From contig NZ_CP092183.1 of assembly GCF_023499255.1 (NCBI RefSeq), forward strand, positions 4,336,501 through 4,400,500: 64,000 nucleotides of DNA, in the 5' to 3' direction. This stretch comes from Couchioplanes caeruleus (lineage in GTDB: Bacteria; Actinomycetota; Actinomycetes; Mycobacteriales; Micromonosporaceae). Under the pieces are notes generated by a model, which ran no database searches, was not told the origin of the DNA, and saw only the letters and a program-made list of their open reading frames with translations. The position numbers and the translations under genes were made by a program. Shown here one piece after another: positions 45,780 to 54,978 of the stretch (the first letter of the stretch is position 1; each line of letters begins with the position of its first letter).

Positions 45780-46649
45780 ATGAGCTTCGACGCGGCCTAC
45801 GAGGCGCTGACCGACCACGACGACGACGCGCGGTGGGCGTACGGCACCGGCTTCACCGACCCGCTGGCCGGGGTGGACACCGCGGTGCCGCCCGGCGTGC
45901 CGGCCGGGGAGCTGGCCGCGTACTGCCTGATGCTGGGCGACGACGCGCTGATCATGTCGCACCGGCTGCAGCAGTGGGTGACCCGCGCTCCCGAGCTCGA
46001 GGACGAGCTCGCCATCGCCAACATCGCCCTGGACCTGCTCGGGCAGGCCCGGTTGCTGCTCAGCCGCGCCGCCGAGGTGGAGGGTGCCGGGCGCGACGAG
46101 GACGCGCTGGCATACCTGCGCGGCGAGACCGAGTTCCGCAACGTACGCCTGGCCGAGCTCGCCGACGCCGACTTCGCCCACCTGGTCGCCCGGCTGCTCG
46201 CCTTCTCGGCCTGGCGACTCGCCCTGCTGGACCGGCTGACCGCCTCGGCGGACCCGGTGCTGGCGGCCGTGGCGGCCAAGGGCGTCAAGGAGGTGACGTA
46301 CCACCGGGACTACGCGGCGCAGTGGGTGGTGCGCCTGGGCGACGGCACGCCGGTGTCCCACGAGCGCATGCAGGCCGCGGTCGACGCGGTGCTGCCGCTG
46401 ACCGCCGAGCTGTTCGCCGGTTCCGACGTCGAGCGCCGCCTGGCCGGCGTCGGCGTGGCGGTGGAGCCGTCCACGCTGCGCGAGGAGGTCGGCGCGGTGT
46501 GGGAGCAGGTGCTGCCGGCAGCCACGCTGCAACCGGCACCCGTGCCCGCGAGCGCGCCCGGCCGGGAGGCCGGGCATACGGAGGCGCTGGCGGGGATCCT
46601 CGCCGAGCTGCAGGCGGTGGCGCGGTCGACGCCGGGAGGCGTGTGGTGA
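45780..46649 (+). CDS. paaC: Phenylacetyl-CoA epoxidase subunit PaaC
   Basis: The 289-residue structural partner of PaaA has the PaaC layout: YCLMLGDDALIMSHRLQQWV, ELEDELAIANIALDLLGQAR, GETEFRNVRLAELADADFAH and KGVKEVTYHRDYAAQWVVRL. These resemble the di-iron helices but the metal site is not functional in known PaaC. The ATG at 45780 is 10 bases after the paaB stop. Confidence 0.93.
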   Translation: MSFDAAYEALTDHDDDARWAYGTGFTDPLAGVDTAVPPGVPAGELAAYCLMLGDDALIMSHRLQQWVTRAPELEDELAIANIALDLLGQARLLLSRAAEVEGAGRDEDALAYLRGETEFRNVRLAELADADFAHLVARLLAFSAWRLALLDRLTASADPVLAAVAAKGVKEVTYHRDYAAQWVVRLGDGTPVSHERMQAAVDAVLPLTAELFAGSDVERRLAGVGVAVEPSTLREEVGAVWEQVLPAATLQPAPVPASAPGREAGHTEALAGILAELQAVARSTPGGVW

Positions 46650-47134
46650 CGGCCGCCGCGGTCGCCGCGCGGGTCACCGACCCGGAGCTGCCCCTGCTGA
46701 CCCTCGCCGACCTCGGCATCCTGCGCGAGGTGGAGGAGCGCCCCGACGGGATCGTCGTGACCGTCACGCCGACGTACTCCGGGTGCCCGGCGATGCAGAC
46801 GATCCGCGACGACCTGGTCCGCGCCCTGGGCGAGGCCGGCTATCCGCGCGTCGAGGTACGCACCGCGCTGAGCCCCGCCTGGACGACCGACTGGATCACC
46901 GAGGCGGGCCGGGCCAAGCTCGCCGCGGCGGGCATCTCGCCGCCCGGTCCGGCGCCGCGCCGCCCGTCCGGCCCGGTGCCGCTCACCCTGGGGGCGCCGC
47001 GGCGCGACGTCGCCTGCCCGCACTGCGGGAACGCGGCGACGGAGGAGATCGCCGCGTTCAGCGCGACGGCGTGCCGCTCGCTGCGCCGCTGCCCGGCCTG
47101 CCGGGAGCCGTTCGAGCACGTGAAGGAGATCTGA
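46646..47134 (+). CDS. paaD: Phenylacetyl-CoA epoxidase maturation protein PaaD
   Basis: The 162-residue protein has a DUF59/MIP18 domain (VTDPELPLLTLADLGILREV, VTPTYSGCPAMQTIRDDLVR) and a C-terminal zinc-like CPHCGN...CRSLRRCPACREPFEH tail. It belongs to the PaaD proteins needed for iron-sulfur or di-iron maturation of the epoxidase. The GTG overlaps the paaC stop (GTGA). Confidence 0.92.
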   Translation: MTAAAVAARVTDPELPLLTLADLGILREVEERPDGIVVTVTPTYSGCPAMQTIRDDLVRALGEAGYPRVEVRTALSPAWTTDWITEAGRAKLAAAGISPPGPAPRRPSGPVPLTLGAPRRDVACPHCGNAATEEIAAFSATACRSLRRCPACREPFEHVKEI

Positions 47135-47135
47135 C

Positions 47136-48194
47136 GTGGTGGTCCGCGAGTTTCACCCGCTGCGGGTCGCCGCCGTCGAACGGCTCTGCGCCGACGCCGT
47201 GGCGGTGACCTTCGACGTCCCCGGCGAGCTGGCCGGCCGGTACGCGTTCCGCCCCGGCCAGGCGCTGACGGTCCGGCGGACGGCGGACGGCTCGGACGAG
47301 CGCCGCACGTACTCGATCTGCTCGCCGGCCGGGACCGCCCCGCGCATCGGCGTCCGCGAGGTCCCCGGCGGCGTGGTGTCGTCGTGGCTCGTGCACGACG
47401 TGCGCCCGGGCGACGAGATCGAGGTCGCCCCGCCCACCGGATCGTTCACGCCGGACCTGCAGTCGGGCGGCCGGCACGTGCTCATCGCGGCCGGCTCGGG
47501 GATCACCCCGGTGCTGTCGATCGCCGCGTCGCTGCTGCAGGGCCCGAAGGCGGCCGTCAGCATCCTGTACGGCAACCGCCGCGCCGACACGGTCATGTTC
47601 GCCGAGGAGCTCGCCGACCTCAAGGACGCCCATCCGTCCCGGCTGGAGCTGGTGCACCTGCTGTCCCGGGAGGCACGTGAGGTCGAGCTGTTCAACGGCC
47701 GGCTCGACGCCGCCAAGCTGCGCGCGCTGCTGCCCGCGCTGATCGACGTGCCGGCCGTGGACCACTGGTGGCTCTGCGGGCCGTACGGGATGGTCAGCGA
47801 CGCCACCGACGTGCTCGGCGGCTTCGGTGTGCCGGCCGACCGCGTCCACCGCGAGCTGTTCTGGGTGGACGAGGCGCCGCCGGAACCGGTACGCCCCGAC
47901 CGGCAGGCGTCCGGGCCGGGCAGCGAGGTGACCGTGGTGCTCGACGGCCGGTCGACCACGCTGCCGGTCCTGGCCGATCAGACGATCCTCGAGGGGGCCC
48001 AGCTCAGCCGCCCCGACCTGCCGTTCGCCTGCAAGGGCGGGGTGTGCGGCACGTGCCGGGCCAGGGTGGTGGAGGGCGAGGTGACGATGCGCCGGAACTT
48101 CGCGCTCGAGCCGGCCGAGGTCGCCGCCGGGTACGTGCTCACCTGCCAGTCCACCCCGGCGGCGCCGAAGGTCGTCATCGACTTCGATGCGTGA
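47136..48194 (+). CDS. paaE: Phenylacetyl-CoA epoxidase reductase PaaE
   Basis: The 352-residue reductase passes electrons from NADPH to the PaaAC di-iron centre. It has an FNR-type FAD domain (ERRTYSICSPAG), an NAD domain (LIAAGSGITPVLSIAASLL, LCGPYGMV) and a plant-type 2Fe-2S domain CKGGVCGTCRARVVEG with the final LTCQ. It begins one base after the paaD stop and closes the nine-gene rightward operon. Confidence 0.94.
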   Translation: MVVREFHPLRVAAVERLCADAVAVTFDVPGELAGRYAFRPGQALTVRRTADGSDERRTYSICSPAGTAPRIGVREVPGGVVSSWLVHDVRPGDEIEVAPPTGSFTPDLQSGGRHVLIAAGSGITPVLSIAASLLQGPKAAVSILYGNRRADTVMFAEELADLKDAHPSRLELVHLLSREAREVELFNGRLDAAKLRALLPALIDVPAVDHWWLCGPYGMVSDATDVLGGFGVPADRVHRELFWVDEAPPEPVRPDRQASGPGSEVTVVLDGRSTTLPVLADQTILEGAQLSRPDLPFACKGGVCGTCRARVVEGEVTMRRNFALEPAEVAAGYVLTCQSTPAAPKVVIDFDA

Positions 48195-48310
48195 GGGTTC
48201 ACCGGCCGGTTCAATTGTGCACGTGATGTGAAACAACCAACATCCGCCGTCGTCCGAGGCTGTTTCTGCGTACCGGGTGCAGGAAGTGTCGGCTACGAAG
48301 GGATGGCGGA

Positions 48311-49009
48311 ATGCGGTTACGCACAGTGCTCACAATCGTCGCGGCGGGGGCGGTCGGCGTCGCCGGTCTCGTGGTGGCGCCCCTGACGTTCGCCGCGCAG
48401 GCACCCGGCAACGCCTGCCCCGACGTCGAGATCATCGGGGCCCGGGGCACCACCGAACGGCCCGGGCTCGGCGTGGTGCTGACGCCGCTGGCCCAGCAGA
48501 TCACCCGCGCGGTGCCGCAGACCGTCCGCACCACCGCGCTGGACTACCCGGCCACCTTCAACTACACGGCCAGCGTCCAGCAGGGCGTCACCGCGCTGGC
48601 GGCCGACGTGCGGCGTACCGCGGCGGCGTGCAGGAACACGCGGTTCGTCCTCATGGGCTACTCGCAGGGGGCGAACGTGGTCGGCGACGCCCTCGCCGGG
48701 CGCTCGGTGCGCGGCCGGGCGGCGGGGCAGCCGGCCATCCCGGCGAACCTCGCGAGCCGGGTGGCGGCGGTGCTGCTCTTCGGCGACCCGACCTTCACCG
48801 CCGGGGAGGACTTCAACATCACCGACGGCACCCGCAACGGCATCCTCAGCCGCGGCGCCGGCCGGCTCGACGCCTTCGCGGGGCGTACCCAGTCGTTCTG
48901 CAACCGCAACGACCGGTTCTGCCAGGGCGGTACCAGCCTCGCGGCGCACCTCGACTACGCCAAGTTCCGCGCCGGCGCCACCGGCTTCGTCGCGGACCGC
49001 GTGGGGTAG
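48311..49009 (+). CDS. Secreted cutinase family hydrolase
   Basis: The 232-residue protein has a Sec signal (MRLRTVLTIVAAGAVGVAGL, cleavage near TFAAQA) and the cutinase fold: CPDVEIIGARGTTERPG, the serine elbow FVLMGYSQGANVVGDAL, GDPTFTAGEDFN with the Asp and a final HLDYAKFRAG with the His. Cysteines at the start of the mature part and near CRNTRF and CNRNDRFC form likely disulfides. It should hydrolyse short esters or waxes outside the cell. It is probably a single gene with its own promoter in the AT-richer 48195-48310. Confidence 0.9.
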   Translation: MRLRTVLTIVAAGAVGVAGLVVAPLTFAAQAPGNACPDVEIIGARGTTERPGLGVVLTPLAQQITRAVPQTVRTTALDYPATFNYTASVQQGVTALAADVRRTAAACRNTRFVLMGYSQGANVVGDALAGRSVRGRAAGQPAIPANLASRVAAVLLFGDPTFTAGEDFNITDGTRNGILSRGAGRLDAFAGRTQSFCNRNDRFCQGGTSLAAHLDYAKFRAGATGFVADRVG

Positions 49010-49016
49010 GCGGACG

Positions 49017-49045
49017 CCGGGCGGGCCACGCCCGGGCCCGCCCGG
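49017..49045 (+). terminator. Hairpin terminator after the cutinase gene
   Basis: CCGGGCGGGCC (49017-49027) and GGCCCGCCCGG (49035-49045) are perfect 11-base arms with a 7-base loop, eight bases after the cutinase stop. It lacks a T run, as is common for actinomycete terminators. Confidence 0.6.
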
Positions 49046-49100
49046 TCCCACCGGGTGCCGAAAGTCTCACAACCGGCGTGCACCCGCCGATGGACACCGC

Positions 49101-51314
49101 GTGCAACCCGCCGAGATCGACGACCACACCGCGGAATACTGGGCGCGCCAGCTCCGTATCGGCGCCGCCATCGCCGCCGGTGTGACGCTGCTGGGCACCT
49201 TCCGCGTGGCGGTCGACTGGCCCAGCGACCTGCGGTGGTGGGTGCTGCCGCTGCTGGTCGCCGCCGTGGCGCAGCTGGTCGCGTTCCGGCTGCCGTGGAA
49301 CCGGCTCGTGCGCAGCGAACGGACCCGGCGCTGGCTGGTGCTGTGGTGGGTCGTCGAGCTTCCGGCGGTGTGGCTCTTCGGTGTCACCGACGTCGACGGG
49401 CACATGGCCTACATCCCGTGCGTGGTGCTGCTGCTGGTGCTCGCCGCGGCCCTCTACGGCCCGGCCGTCGTGCTCGGCCTCGGCGTCGCCGCACTGGCCG
49501 GGTACGCGGTGCTGCTGCCCGCGCAGACCACCGCCGAACCGCTGTCCGTCGTCACGCTCACCGCGATCATGGCGAGTGTCGTGGTGGTGTGCGCGATCAA
49601 CGCCCAGAGCCGGCGCACCCTCGACGAGCGGCGGCGATCCACGGACCGCCGGACGGAACTGCTGCTCGAGGCGTCCTCCGACGCGGTCTTCGCCATCGAC
49701 GTGCACAACAAGGTCCGGTACGCGAGCAGCTCCCTGCGGACCATCCTCGGCCGCCGCCCCGCCGAGCTCACCGGGCAGCTGCTCGGGCAGATCATCCACC
49801 CCGACGAGATGGCGGCCGCCCGGGACTGGCTGCACGCCCTGTGGGCCGCCCCGGCCGGGCACACCTCGCGGACCGAGGTCCGCATGCTCGCCGCCGACGG
49901 CAGCTGGGTCCACCTCGACGTCATCGGCACCAACCGGGTCGACGACCCCGACCTGCGCTCGGCGGTCATCAGCCTGCGTGACATGGGTACGCGCCGAGCC
50001 CTCGAGGAGCAGCTGCGCCACCAGGCCTTCACGGACCGCCTCACCGGCCTGCCCAACCGCACGCTGTTCCGCGACCGGCTGGAGGAGGCCGTCGCCGGCC
50101 TGCGCGACACCGAGGTCGCGGTGCTGCTCATCGACCTCGACGACTTCAAACTCGTCAACGACGACCTCGGCCACAGCCTCGGCGACGAGCTGCTCACCAC
50201 GGTCGCCGACCGGCTGCGCCGCGAGATGCGTCCCGGCGACACGCTCGCCCGCCTCGGCGGCGACGAGTTCGCCGTCCTGGTCGAGGACATCGACGAGCCG
50301 TCCGCGGTGGCGCTGGCCGAGCGGCTCCTGCGCGCCGCGCGCGAACCGGTCCGGCTCGCCAGCCGCGAGCTCACCTGCTCGCTGAGCATCGGGATCGCCG
50401 GCGGCACCCGCGCCGCCGAGCACCTGCTGCGCGACGCCGACCTCGCCATGTACGCCGCCAAGCGGGCCGGGCGCAACGCGTACGCGGTCTTCGACCCGTC
50501 CATGTCCCGGTCGGTGCTGGAGGAGGCGCAGCAGCGCGTCGACATGGAACGCGGCCTGGCCGAGGAGCAGTTCATCGTGCACTACCAGCCCGTCGTGGAC
50601 ATGAACACCCAGCGCCTGACCGGCGTGGAGGCGCTCGTCCGCTGGCAGCACCCGCGGGAGGGGCTGCTGGGGCCGTACCGTTTCATCGCGAGCGCCGAGG
50701 CCAACGGCCTGATCGTGCCGCTGGGCCGGTGGGTCCTGCGGCAGGCCTGCCGGCAGCTGGCCGCGTGGCGCCACGAGACGCCGGAGGCGGCGAACCTGCG
50801 GATGAACGTCAACCTGTCGGCCCGGCAGTTCCAGGACGACGGCCTGGTCGCCGACGTGGCCGCGGCCATCGCCGACGCCGGCATCCCGGCCGGCGCGCTC
50901 ACCCTGGAGATCACCGAGTCGATGCTGATGGAGGACGTCGCGGCCGCGATCGACACCCTCGGCGCGCTGCGCGGCCTCGGCGTCCGCCTCGCCATCGACG
51001 ACTTCGGCACCGGCTACAGCTCGCTCAACTACCTCAAGCAGCTGCCCGTCGACATCATCAAGATCGACCGTACGTTCGTGGAGCAGGTCGACACCGACGC
51101 GGACGACGTGGCGCTGGTGGACGCGGTGGTGGGCCTCGGGCAGGCGCTGCGCCTGCAGACGGTCGCCGAGGGGATCGAGACCGACGAGCAGTGGCTGCGG
51201 CTCCGGCAGATCGGCTGCGACCAGGGCCAGGGCTACCTCTTCGGCCGCCCCGGGGCCCCGTCCGCCGTCACCGAGATGCTGGCCCGCCAGGCGGTCGCCG
51301 ACGCCGTACGCTAG
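49101..51314 (+). CDS. Membrane-bound PAS-GGDEF-EAL cyclic-di-GMP protein
   Basis: The 737-residue protein has about five membrane segments in its first 170 residues, a PAS domain (about 190-310; EASSDAVFAIDVHNKVRYAS), a GGDEF domain with intact RLGGDEFAVL after LTGLPNRTLF, and an EAL domain with GVEALVRW, NVNLSARQF, LEITESMLME, AIDDFGTGYSSLNYL, IKIDRTF and TVAEGIE. Both catalytic motifs look intact, so it may make and break cyclic-di-GMP, or one domain may act only as a regulator. It starts at the GTG at 49101 and is transcribed alone. Confidence 0.93.
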   Translation: MQPAEIDDHTAEYWARQLRIGAAIAAGVTLLGTFRVAVDWPSDLRWWVLPLLVAAVAQLVAFRLPWNRLVRSERTRRWLVLWWVVELPAVWLFGVTDVDGHMAYIPCVVLLLVLAAALYGPAVVLGLGVAALAGYAVLLPAQTTAEPLSVVTLTAIMASVVVVCAINAQSRRTLDERRRSTDRRTELLLEASSDAVFAIDVHNKVRYASSSLRTILGRRPAELTGQLLGQIIHPDEMAAARDWLHALWAAPAGHTSRTEVRMLAADGSWVHLDVIGTNRVDDPDLRSAVISLRDMGTRRALEEQLRHQAFTDRLTGLPNRTLFRDRLEEAVAGLRDTEVAVLLIDLDDFKLVNDDLGHSLGDELLTTVADRLRREMRPGDTLARLGGDEFAVLVEDIDEPSAVALAERLLRAAREPVRLASRELTCSLSIGIAGGTRAAEHLLRDADLAMYAAKRAGRNAYAVFDPSMSRSVLEEAQQRVDMERGLAEEQFIVHYQPVVDMNTQRLTGVEALVRWQHPREGLLGPYRFIASAEANGLIVPLGRWVLRQACRQLAAWRHETPEAANLRMNVNLSARQFQDDGLVADVAAAIADAGIPAGALTLEITESMLMEDVAAAIDTLGALRGLGVRLAIDDFGTGYSSLNYLKQLPVDIIKIDRTFVEQVDTDADDVALVDAVVGLGQALRLQTVAEGIETDEQWLRLRQIGCDQGQGYLFGRPGAPSAVTEMLARQAVADAVR

Positions 51315-51366
51315 CCGACGCCCGGTGGTGGCGGCGGGCCGCCGGGCGGGTCCCGGTGGCCGTGGC

Positions 51367-51969
51367 TCAGTCCGGGAGCTTGGCCAGGGCGAAGATCTGG
51401 CTCTCCGGCGGGCCGTCCGCCGGGACGAAGTCGACCGTCTCGATGCTCTCCACCTCGAAGCCGGCGCCGGTCAGCCGCTCGGCCAGCAACTCCTGCGGGT
51501 AGCCGGAGACGGTGACCGGCACGCCGAGGAACTCCACGGGCAGGCTGTCGGCGTCCAGGTTCACCATGCCGATCCCCAGCCGGCCGCCCGGCTGCAGCCA
51601 GCCCGGGATCCGGCCCAGCGTCGTCTCGATGTCGGCGCGGCTGAGCATGAGCAGCGAGAAGAAGGCCGTCACCGCCCCGAACGGGCCCAGGTCGTCCGGG
51701 AGCTCGCGGATGTCGGCGCGCCGGAACTCGGCCGCCGGCACCTGCTCGCGGGCCAGCCGCAGCATGCCCTCCGAGACGTCCACCCCGACGACGCGGCGCC
51801 CCGACCCGCTGAACACCTGGGCGGTCGGCACGCCCGTACCGCACCCCAGGTCCAGCACCGGCGCTCCGGCCGGTACGAGCGCGTCGATCCTGGCGATGAG
51901 CGCGGCCTGGTGCGGGTTGTGGCTGTGCTCGCCCTGGTAGAGCTCCGCGAGCTGATCGAATGCCTCCAT
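51367..51969 (-). CDS. Class I SAM-dependent methyltransferase
   Basis: The 200-residue protein has the motif PVLDLGCGTGVPTAQVFSGS, then VVGVDVSEGMLRLAREQ and AVTAFFSLLMLSRADIETTL. It is a short Methyltransf_25-type enzyme of unknown substrate. The start ATG at 51969 begins MEAFDQLAELYQGE, a normal family opening; an upstream start at 52023 adds only non-conserved residues. Confidence 0.83.
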   Translation of the reverse strand: MEAFDQLAELYQGEHSHNPHQAALIARIDALVPAGAPVLDLGCGTGVPTAQVFSGSGRRVVGVDVSEGMLRLAREQVPAAEFRRADIRELPDDLGPFGAVTAFFSLLMLSRADIETTLGRIPGWLQPGGRLGIGMVNLDADSLPVEFLGVPVTVSGYPQELLAERLTGAGFEVESIETVDFVPADGPPESQIFALAKLPD

Positions 51970-52143
51970 GCGGCGCAACCTACCGGGCGGCGGGACGGGC
52001 GGCCATTGTCCCAATGTCCTCATCGGACGCCCGTACGGCCGGTTGCGGTATCAGGGCGGCCCGCCGCAGGGGGTGACGAGGGCGGCAGCAGCAGCGGCAA
52101 GGGCGTCACCGTCGGTGCCGAGGGCTGAGCCCGGGACGGACGA

Positions 52144-52173
52144 ACGGCCCGGGCCGATGCCGGCCCGGGCCGT
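52144..52173 (-). terminator. Strong hairpin terminator after the LAXTG protein gene
   Basis: ACGGCCCGGGCCG and CGGCCCGGGCCGT form a perfect 13-base stem around a 4-base loop, 17 bases after the stop at 52191 on the minus strand, followed there by TTCGTCC. It is the best-formed terminator in the window. Confidence 0.75.
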
Positions 52174-52190
52174 TGTGCTGTGCGTACGCC

Positions 52191-53777
52191 TCAGTCCTGG
52201 TCGGCCTCCGCCCGCCGGCGCCGGGTGGCGCTGAGGACCAGCAGGCCGGCGAGGATGAGCACCGCGCCGCCGAGGCTGACCGTCATGACGTTCGCGCCGG
52301 TCAGCGCGAGGCGGTTGCCGCCGTCGGCCTGGACGTCGGCCACCTCGGTGTCCTGCGCGGCGGCCGGCTCGTCGGGCGCGCCGTCGTCCGTGTCTGCCGC
52401 CACCGCGGCCTTCGTGGACGTGGTCGGCTTCGGCTTGGCGGTACGCCCGGTCACGGTCTGCGCCGGCGAGTCGTCGGAGTCCGAGCCGGCGTCCGCGTTC
52501 TCCTCGGCGGGGGCGGTCGTGGTCCGTACCGGCTTCGCGGTGGCCGGGGTGTCCTCGTCCTGGCCGCTGCCACCGCTGTTACGCGGCGGCAGGGTCACGG
52601 TCGGGGACTTCGGCGGGGTGGTGCCGGTCTCGGTCCTGGGCGTCACGGTCGCCCCGGGCGTGGCGCCGCCGTCGTTCTGGCCGTCGCCGTTGCCGCCGCC
52701 CTGGTTCCCGCCGGTGTTCCCGCCCTGGTTCCCGCCGTTGTCGCCCTGGCCGTTGCCGTTGTCGCCCTGGCCGCCGCCGTTGTCGGCCGGGGGAGTGGTC
52801 GGCTGGTCCTGGCCGCCGCCCTGGTTGCCGCCGTTGTCGCCCTGGCCGCCGCCCTGGTTGCCGCCGTTGTCCCCGCCGCCGCCGTTGTCCCCGTTGCCAC
52901 CGCGGACCGTGACGCGGACGGCGTCGATCGCGGGGGTCTGGTTGGCGCGCTGCATCATCGGGACGCGGTGGGAGCCGTCGCCCGCCCACGAGGCGCACTG
53001 GGCGATGCCCGCCTGCGGCAGGCCCGGCACCTGGATCGTCACCGTGTCGGGCTGGGCGCCGCCCTTCTTGTCCTCGGTGGCCACGAAGAAGGCCGGCACC
53101 GGGGCCGGGTCGACCGCCTCCGAGGTGCTGGCGAGCATCCGGCAGGCGGTGTGGAAGTGGCCGCGGACGAGGCCCTCGGCGGTCAGCACCGAGCTCTCCA
53201 CGTAGTAGCCGCCCTGGCCGGCCGCGAGGAACCGGTCGCGGACCAGGTTGCGGGTGCTGACCTTGAGCGTGAACGGCTGGCCGACCTCGACCTCGCGCGG
53301 GAAGTCCGTGATCAGCAGCGTCGGGTTCTTCGCCGCCTCGCCCACCTCGCCGAACTCGGTCGAGACGCAGCGGTCGCCGTTCTGGAAGCCGTCGTGCGGG
53401 GTGAGCTTGCTGTCCTCGCACGTGTCGGTGGTGATCTCCAGGCCGTTGACGGTCTTCTTGATCGTGTTGCCGTCCTTGCACTCGCCGGCCGGCTCGGGCG
53501 CCGGCTTCTGCTCGCCCTTCGCGAGCTGGCCGTCACCCTTGTGCTGGACGTCGCCGTCCTTGTCGGTGTACGTGCCGACCCGCGGGTCGGTGGCCGCCTT
53601 CGCGTTCGCCGGCGACGGGGTCGCGGCCGCGCACGCCGCCACCTTCGTCTCGTCGGCGTTGGAGATCTGGGTGATGCCGACGACCCCGCCGCCCACGACG
53701 AGGACCGCGACGGCGGCGATGACACGACGGTCGGGACCCCGGCGGGTAGCGGCCCGGCGGTAAGACGACCTTCGCAT
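52191..53777 (-). CDS. Cell-wall-anchored surface protein with C-terminal LALTG sorting signal
   Basis: The 528-residue protein has an N-terminal membrane-type signal (RRVIAAVAVLVVGGGVVGIT), an extracellular domain with cysteines (CAAATPSP, GECKDGN, DTCEDSK, GDRCVSTE, TACRML, AQCASW), then a long low-complexity Gly/Asn/Gln stretch of GGNQGGGQGDN-type repeats and a Thr/Pro-rich stalk. The end is LALTG, a hydrophobic stretch and an RRRR tail, as in substrates of class E sortases (LAXTG). Sortase would join it to peptidoglycan and the repeat stalk would hold the head away from the wall. The head domain is not recognised. No sortase gene is in the window. Confidence 0.82.
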   Translation of the reverse strand: MRRSSYRRAATRRGPDRRVIAAVAVLVVGGGVVGITQISNADETKVAACAAATPSPANAKAATDPRVGTYTDKDGDVQHKGDGQLAKGEQKPAPEPAGECKDGNTIKKTVNGLEITTDTCEDSKLTPHDGFQNGDRCVSTEFGEVGEAAKNPTLLITDFPREVEVGQPFTLKVSTRNLVRDRFLAAGQGGYYVESSVLTAEGLVRGHFHTACRMLASTSEAVDPAPVPAFFVATEDKKGGAQPDTVTIQVPGLPQAGIAQCASWAGDGSHRVPMMQRANQTPAIDAVRVTVRGGNGDNGGGGDNGGNQGGGQGDNGGNQGGGQDQPTTPPADNGGGQGDNGNGQGDNGGNQGGNTGGNQGGGNGDGQNDGGATPGATVTPRTETGTTPPKSPTVTLPPRNSGGSGQDEDTPATAKPVRTTTAPAEENADAGSDSDDSPAQTVTGRTAKPKPTTSTKAAVAADTDDGAPDEPAAAQDTEVADVQADGGNRLALTGANVMTVSLGGAVLILAGLLVLSATRRRRAEADQD

Positions 53778-54003
53778 GGGTGATACCTCTTCTGTAGTCT
53801 CTCGCTCATCGTCCGCAACCATTCGCAGGTCTGCGGACGCCGTTTCCGGCCCCCTTCTGAGCTGGCCCCCAGACGGTAAGAGCCAGGACCGGGGAAAGCC
53901 ATTTGACGCCAGATTCTTGAGGCATTCTTAGGCGCGAATTAAAGAAGAAATATGTGAGCGTCCCAGAACCGGGGACATCATCCGAACGGATGATGCCGGG
54001 GGT
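53778..54003. promoter_or_regulatory. AT-richer promoter region upstream of the LAXTG gene
   Basis: These 226 bases lie between the start of the surface-protein gene and the stop of the prenyl synthase gene. The stretch 53915-53953 is strikingly AT-rich for this DNA (GAATTAAAGAAGAAATATG), and reading leftward would contain the promoter. No clear hairpin or conserved box was found. Confidence 0.4.
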
Positions 54004-54978
54004 TCACCGCCGGGCCGGATTTTTCTCCGGGATCAGGCCGCGATGGCGCGGGGAGATCAACCGTAGCTGGCGTTCGGCGTACGCGCGGGGCAGGTCCGCG
54101 AGGTCCGGCCGGAAGCGGGTGGCCTGGTCGACGAGCTCGTCGATGGTCCGCAGCGTCTCGGCGATGCCGGGGCCGCGCCGGAGCAGCCCGGTGGCGGTGT
54201 CGCGCTCGGTCACGGTCAGGCCGGGGCGCAGCAGGTCCCGCAGACGCGGCTCGGCGGCGAGCGTGTGGACGGCCGGCAGTGTCACCGTTCCGGCGGTGAA
54301 ATCGGCGGCCGTGGGTTTGCCGTACGTCTCGTCGTCGGAGAGCAGATCCAGCAGGTCGTCCAGCAATTGCAGGACGATGCCGAACGCCAATCCGTACGCG
54401 CGCAGCCCGTCGCTGTTCCGGCCGGCGGCAACGGCGCCCAGTTCGCACGCGGTGGCGATGAGCGTGCCGGTCTTCAGCTCGGCGACGCGCAGCGCGGTGG
54501 TGACGGTGACGCCGGGATCGTGGCGGTGGGCGGCCTCGAGGGCCTGGCCGGCGCACAGGTCCACCAGCGCGTCGCTCACCAGCGCCGCGGCCCGCGCGCC
54601 GGCCCGGGCGGCGTACCGGCCGGCGAGTCCGATGAGGACGTCGCCGGCCAGCACGGCGGTGTCCGGGCCCTCGGCGGCGTGCACGGTGGGCACCCCGCGG
54701 CGTTCGGGCGCGTCGTCGAGCAGGTCGTCGTGGACGAGCGTGGCCAGGTGCAGCAGCTCGACCGCGACGGCGGCCGGGACCGCGGCCGGCGCGTCCCCGG
54801 CGACGGTCAGCACCAGCGAGGCCCGCAGCCGCTTGCCGCCGGCCAGCGCCAGCCGCCGGCAGGGGCCGGCCAGTGCGGCCGGGAGGCCGTCGAACGCACC
54901 GGCCAGCATGCGCTCGACCGCGGCCGGGCCCGTCCCGCCGCCGTCCGGCCGGGCCCGGACGGTCCCGGCACCGCTCAT
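54004..54978 (-). CDS. Polyprenyl (geranylgeranyl-type) diphosphate synthase
   Basis: The 324-residue trans-prenyltransferase has the first Asp-rich motif in LVHDDLLDDAPERRGVPTVH and the second in LQLLDDLLDLLSDDETYGKP, with GGKRLRASLVL at the substrate site. It condenses isopentenyl diphosphate with an allylic starter; chain length is not readable with confidence. The ATG overlaps the MMPL stop (ATGA), so its expression is tied to that transporter and to the MarR regulator beyond it. It may feed a terpenoid or a lipid carrier (inference). Confidence 0.88.
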   Translation of the reverse strand: MSGAGTVRARPDGGGTGPAAVERMLAGAFDGLPAALAGPCRRLALAGGKRLRASLVLTVAGDAPAAVPAAVAVELLHLATLVHDDLLDDAPERRGVPTVHAAEGPDTAVLAGDVLIGLAGRYAARAGARAAALVSDALVDLCAGQALEAAHRHDPGVTVTTALRVAELKTGTLIATACELGAVAAGRNSDGLRAYGLAFGIVLQLLDDLLDLLSDDETYGKPTAADFTAGTVTLPAVHTLAAEPRLRDLLRPGLTVTERDTATGLLRRGPGIAETLRTIDELVDQATRFRPDLADLPRAYAERQLRLISPRHRGLIPEKNPARR

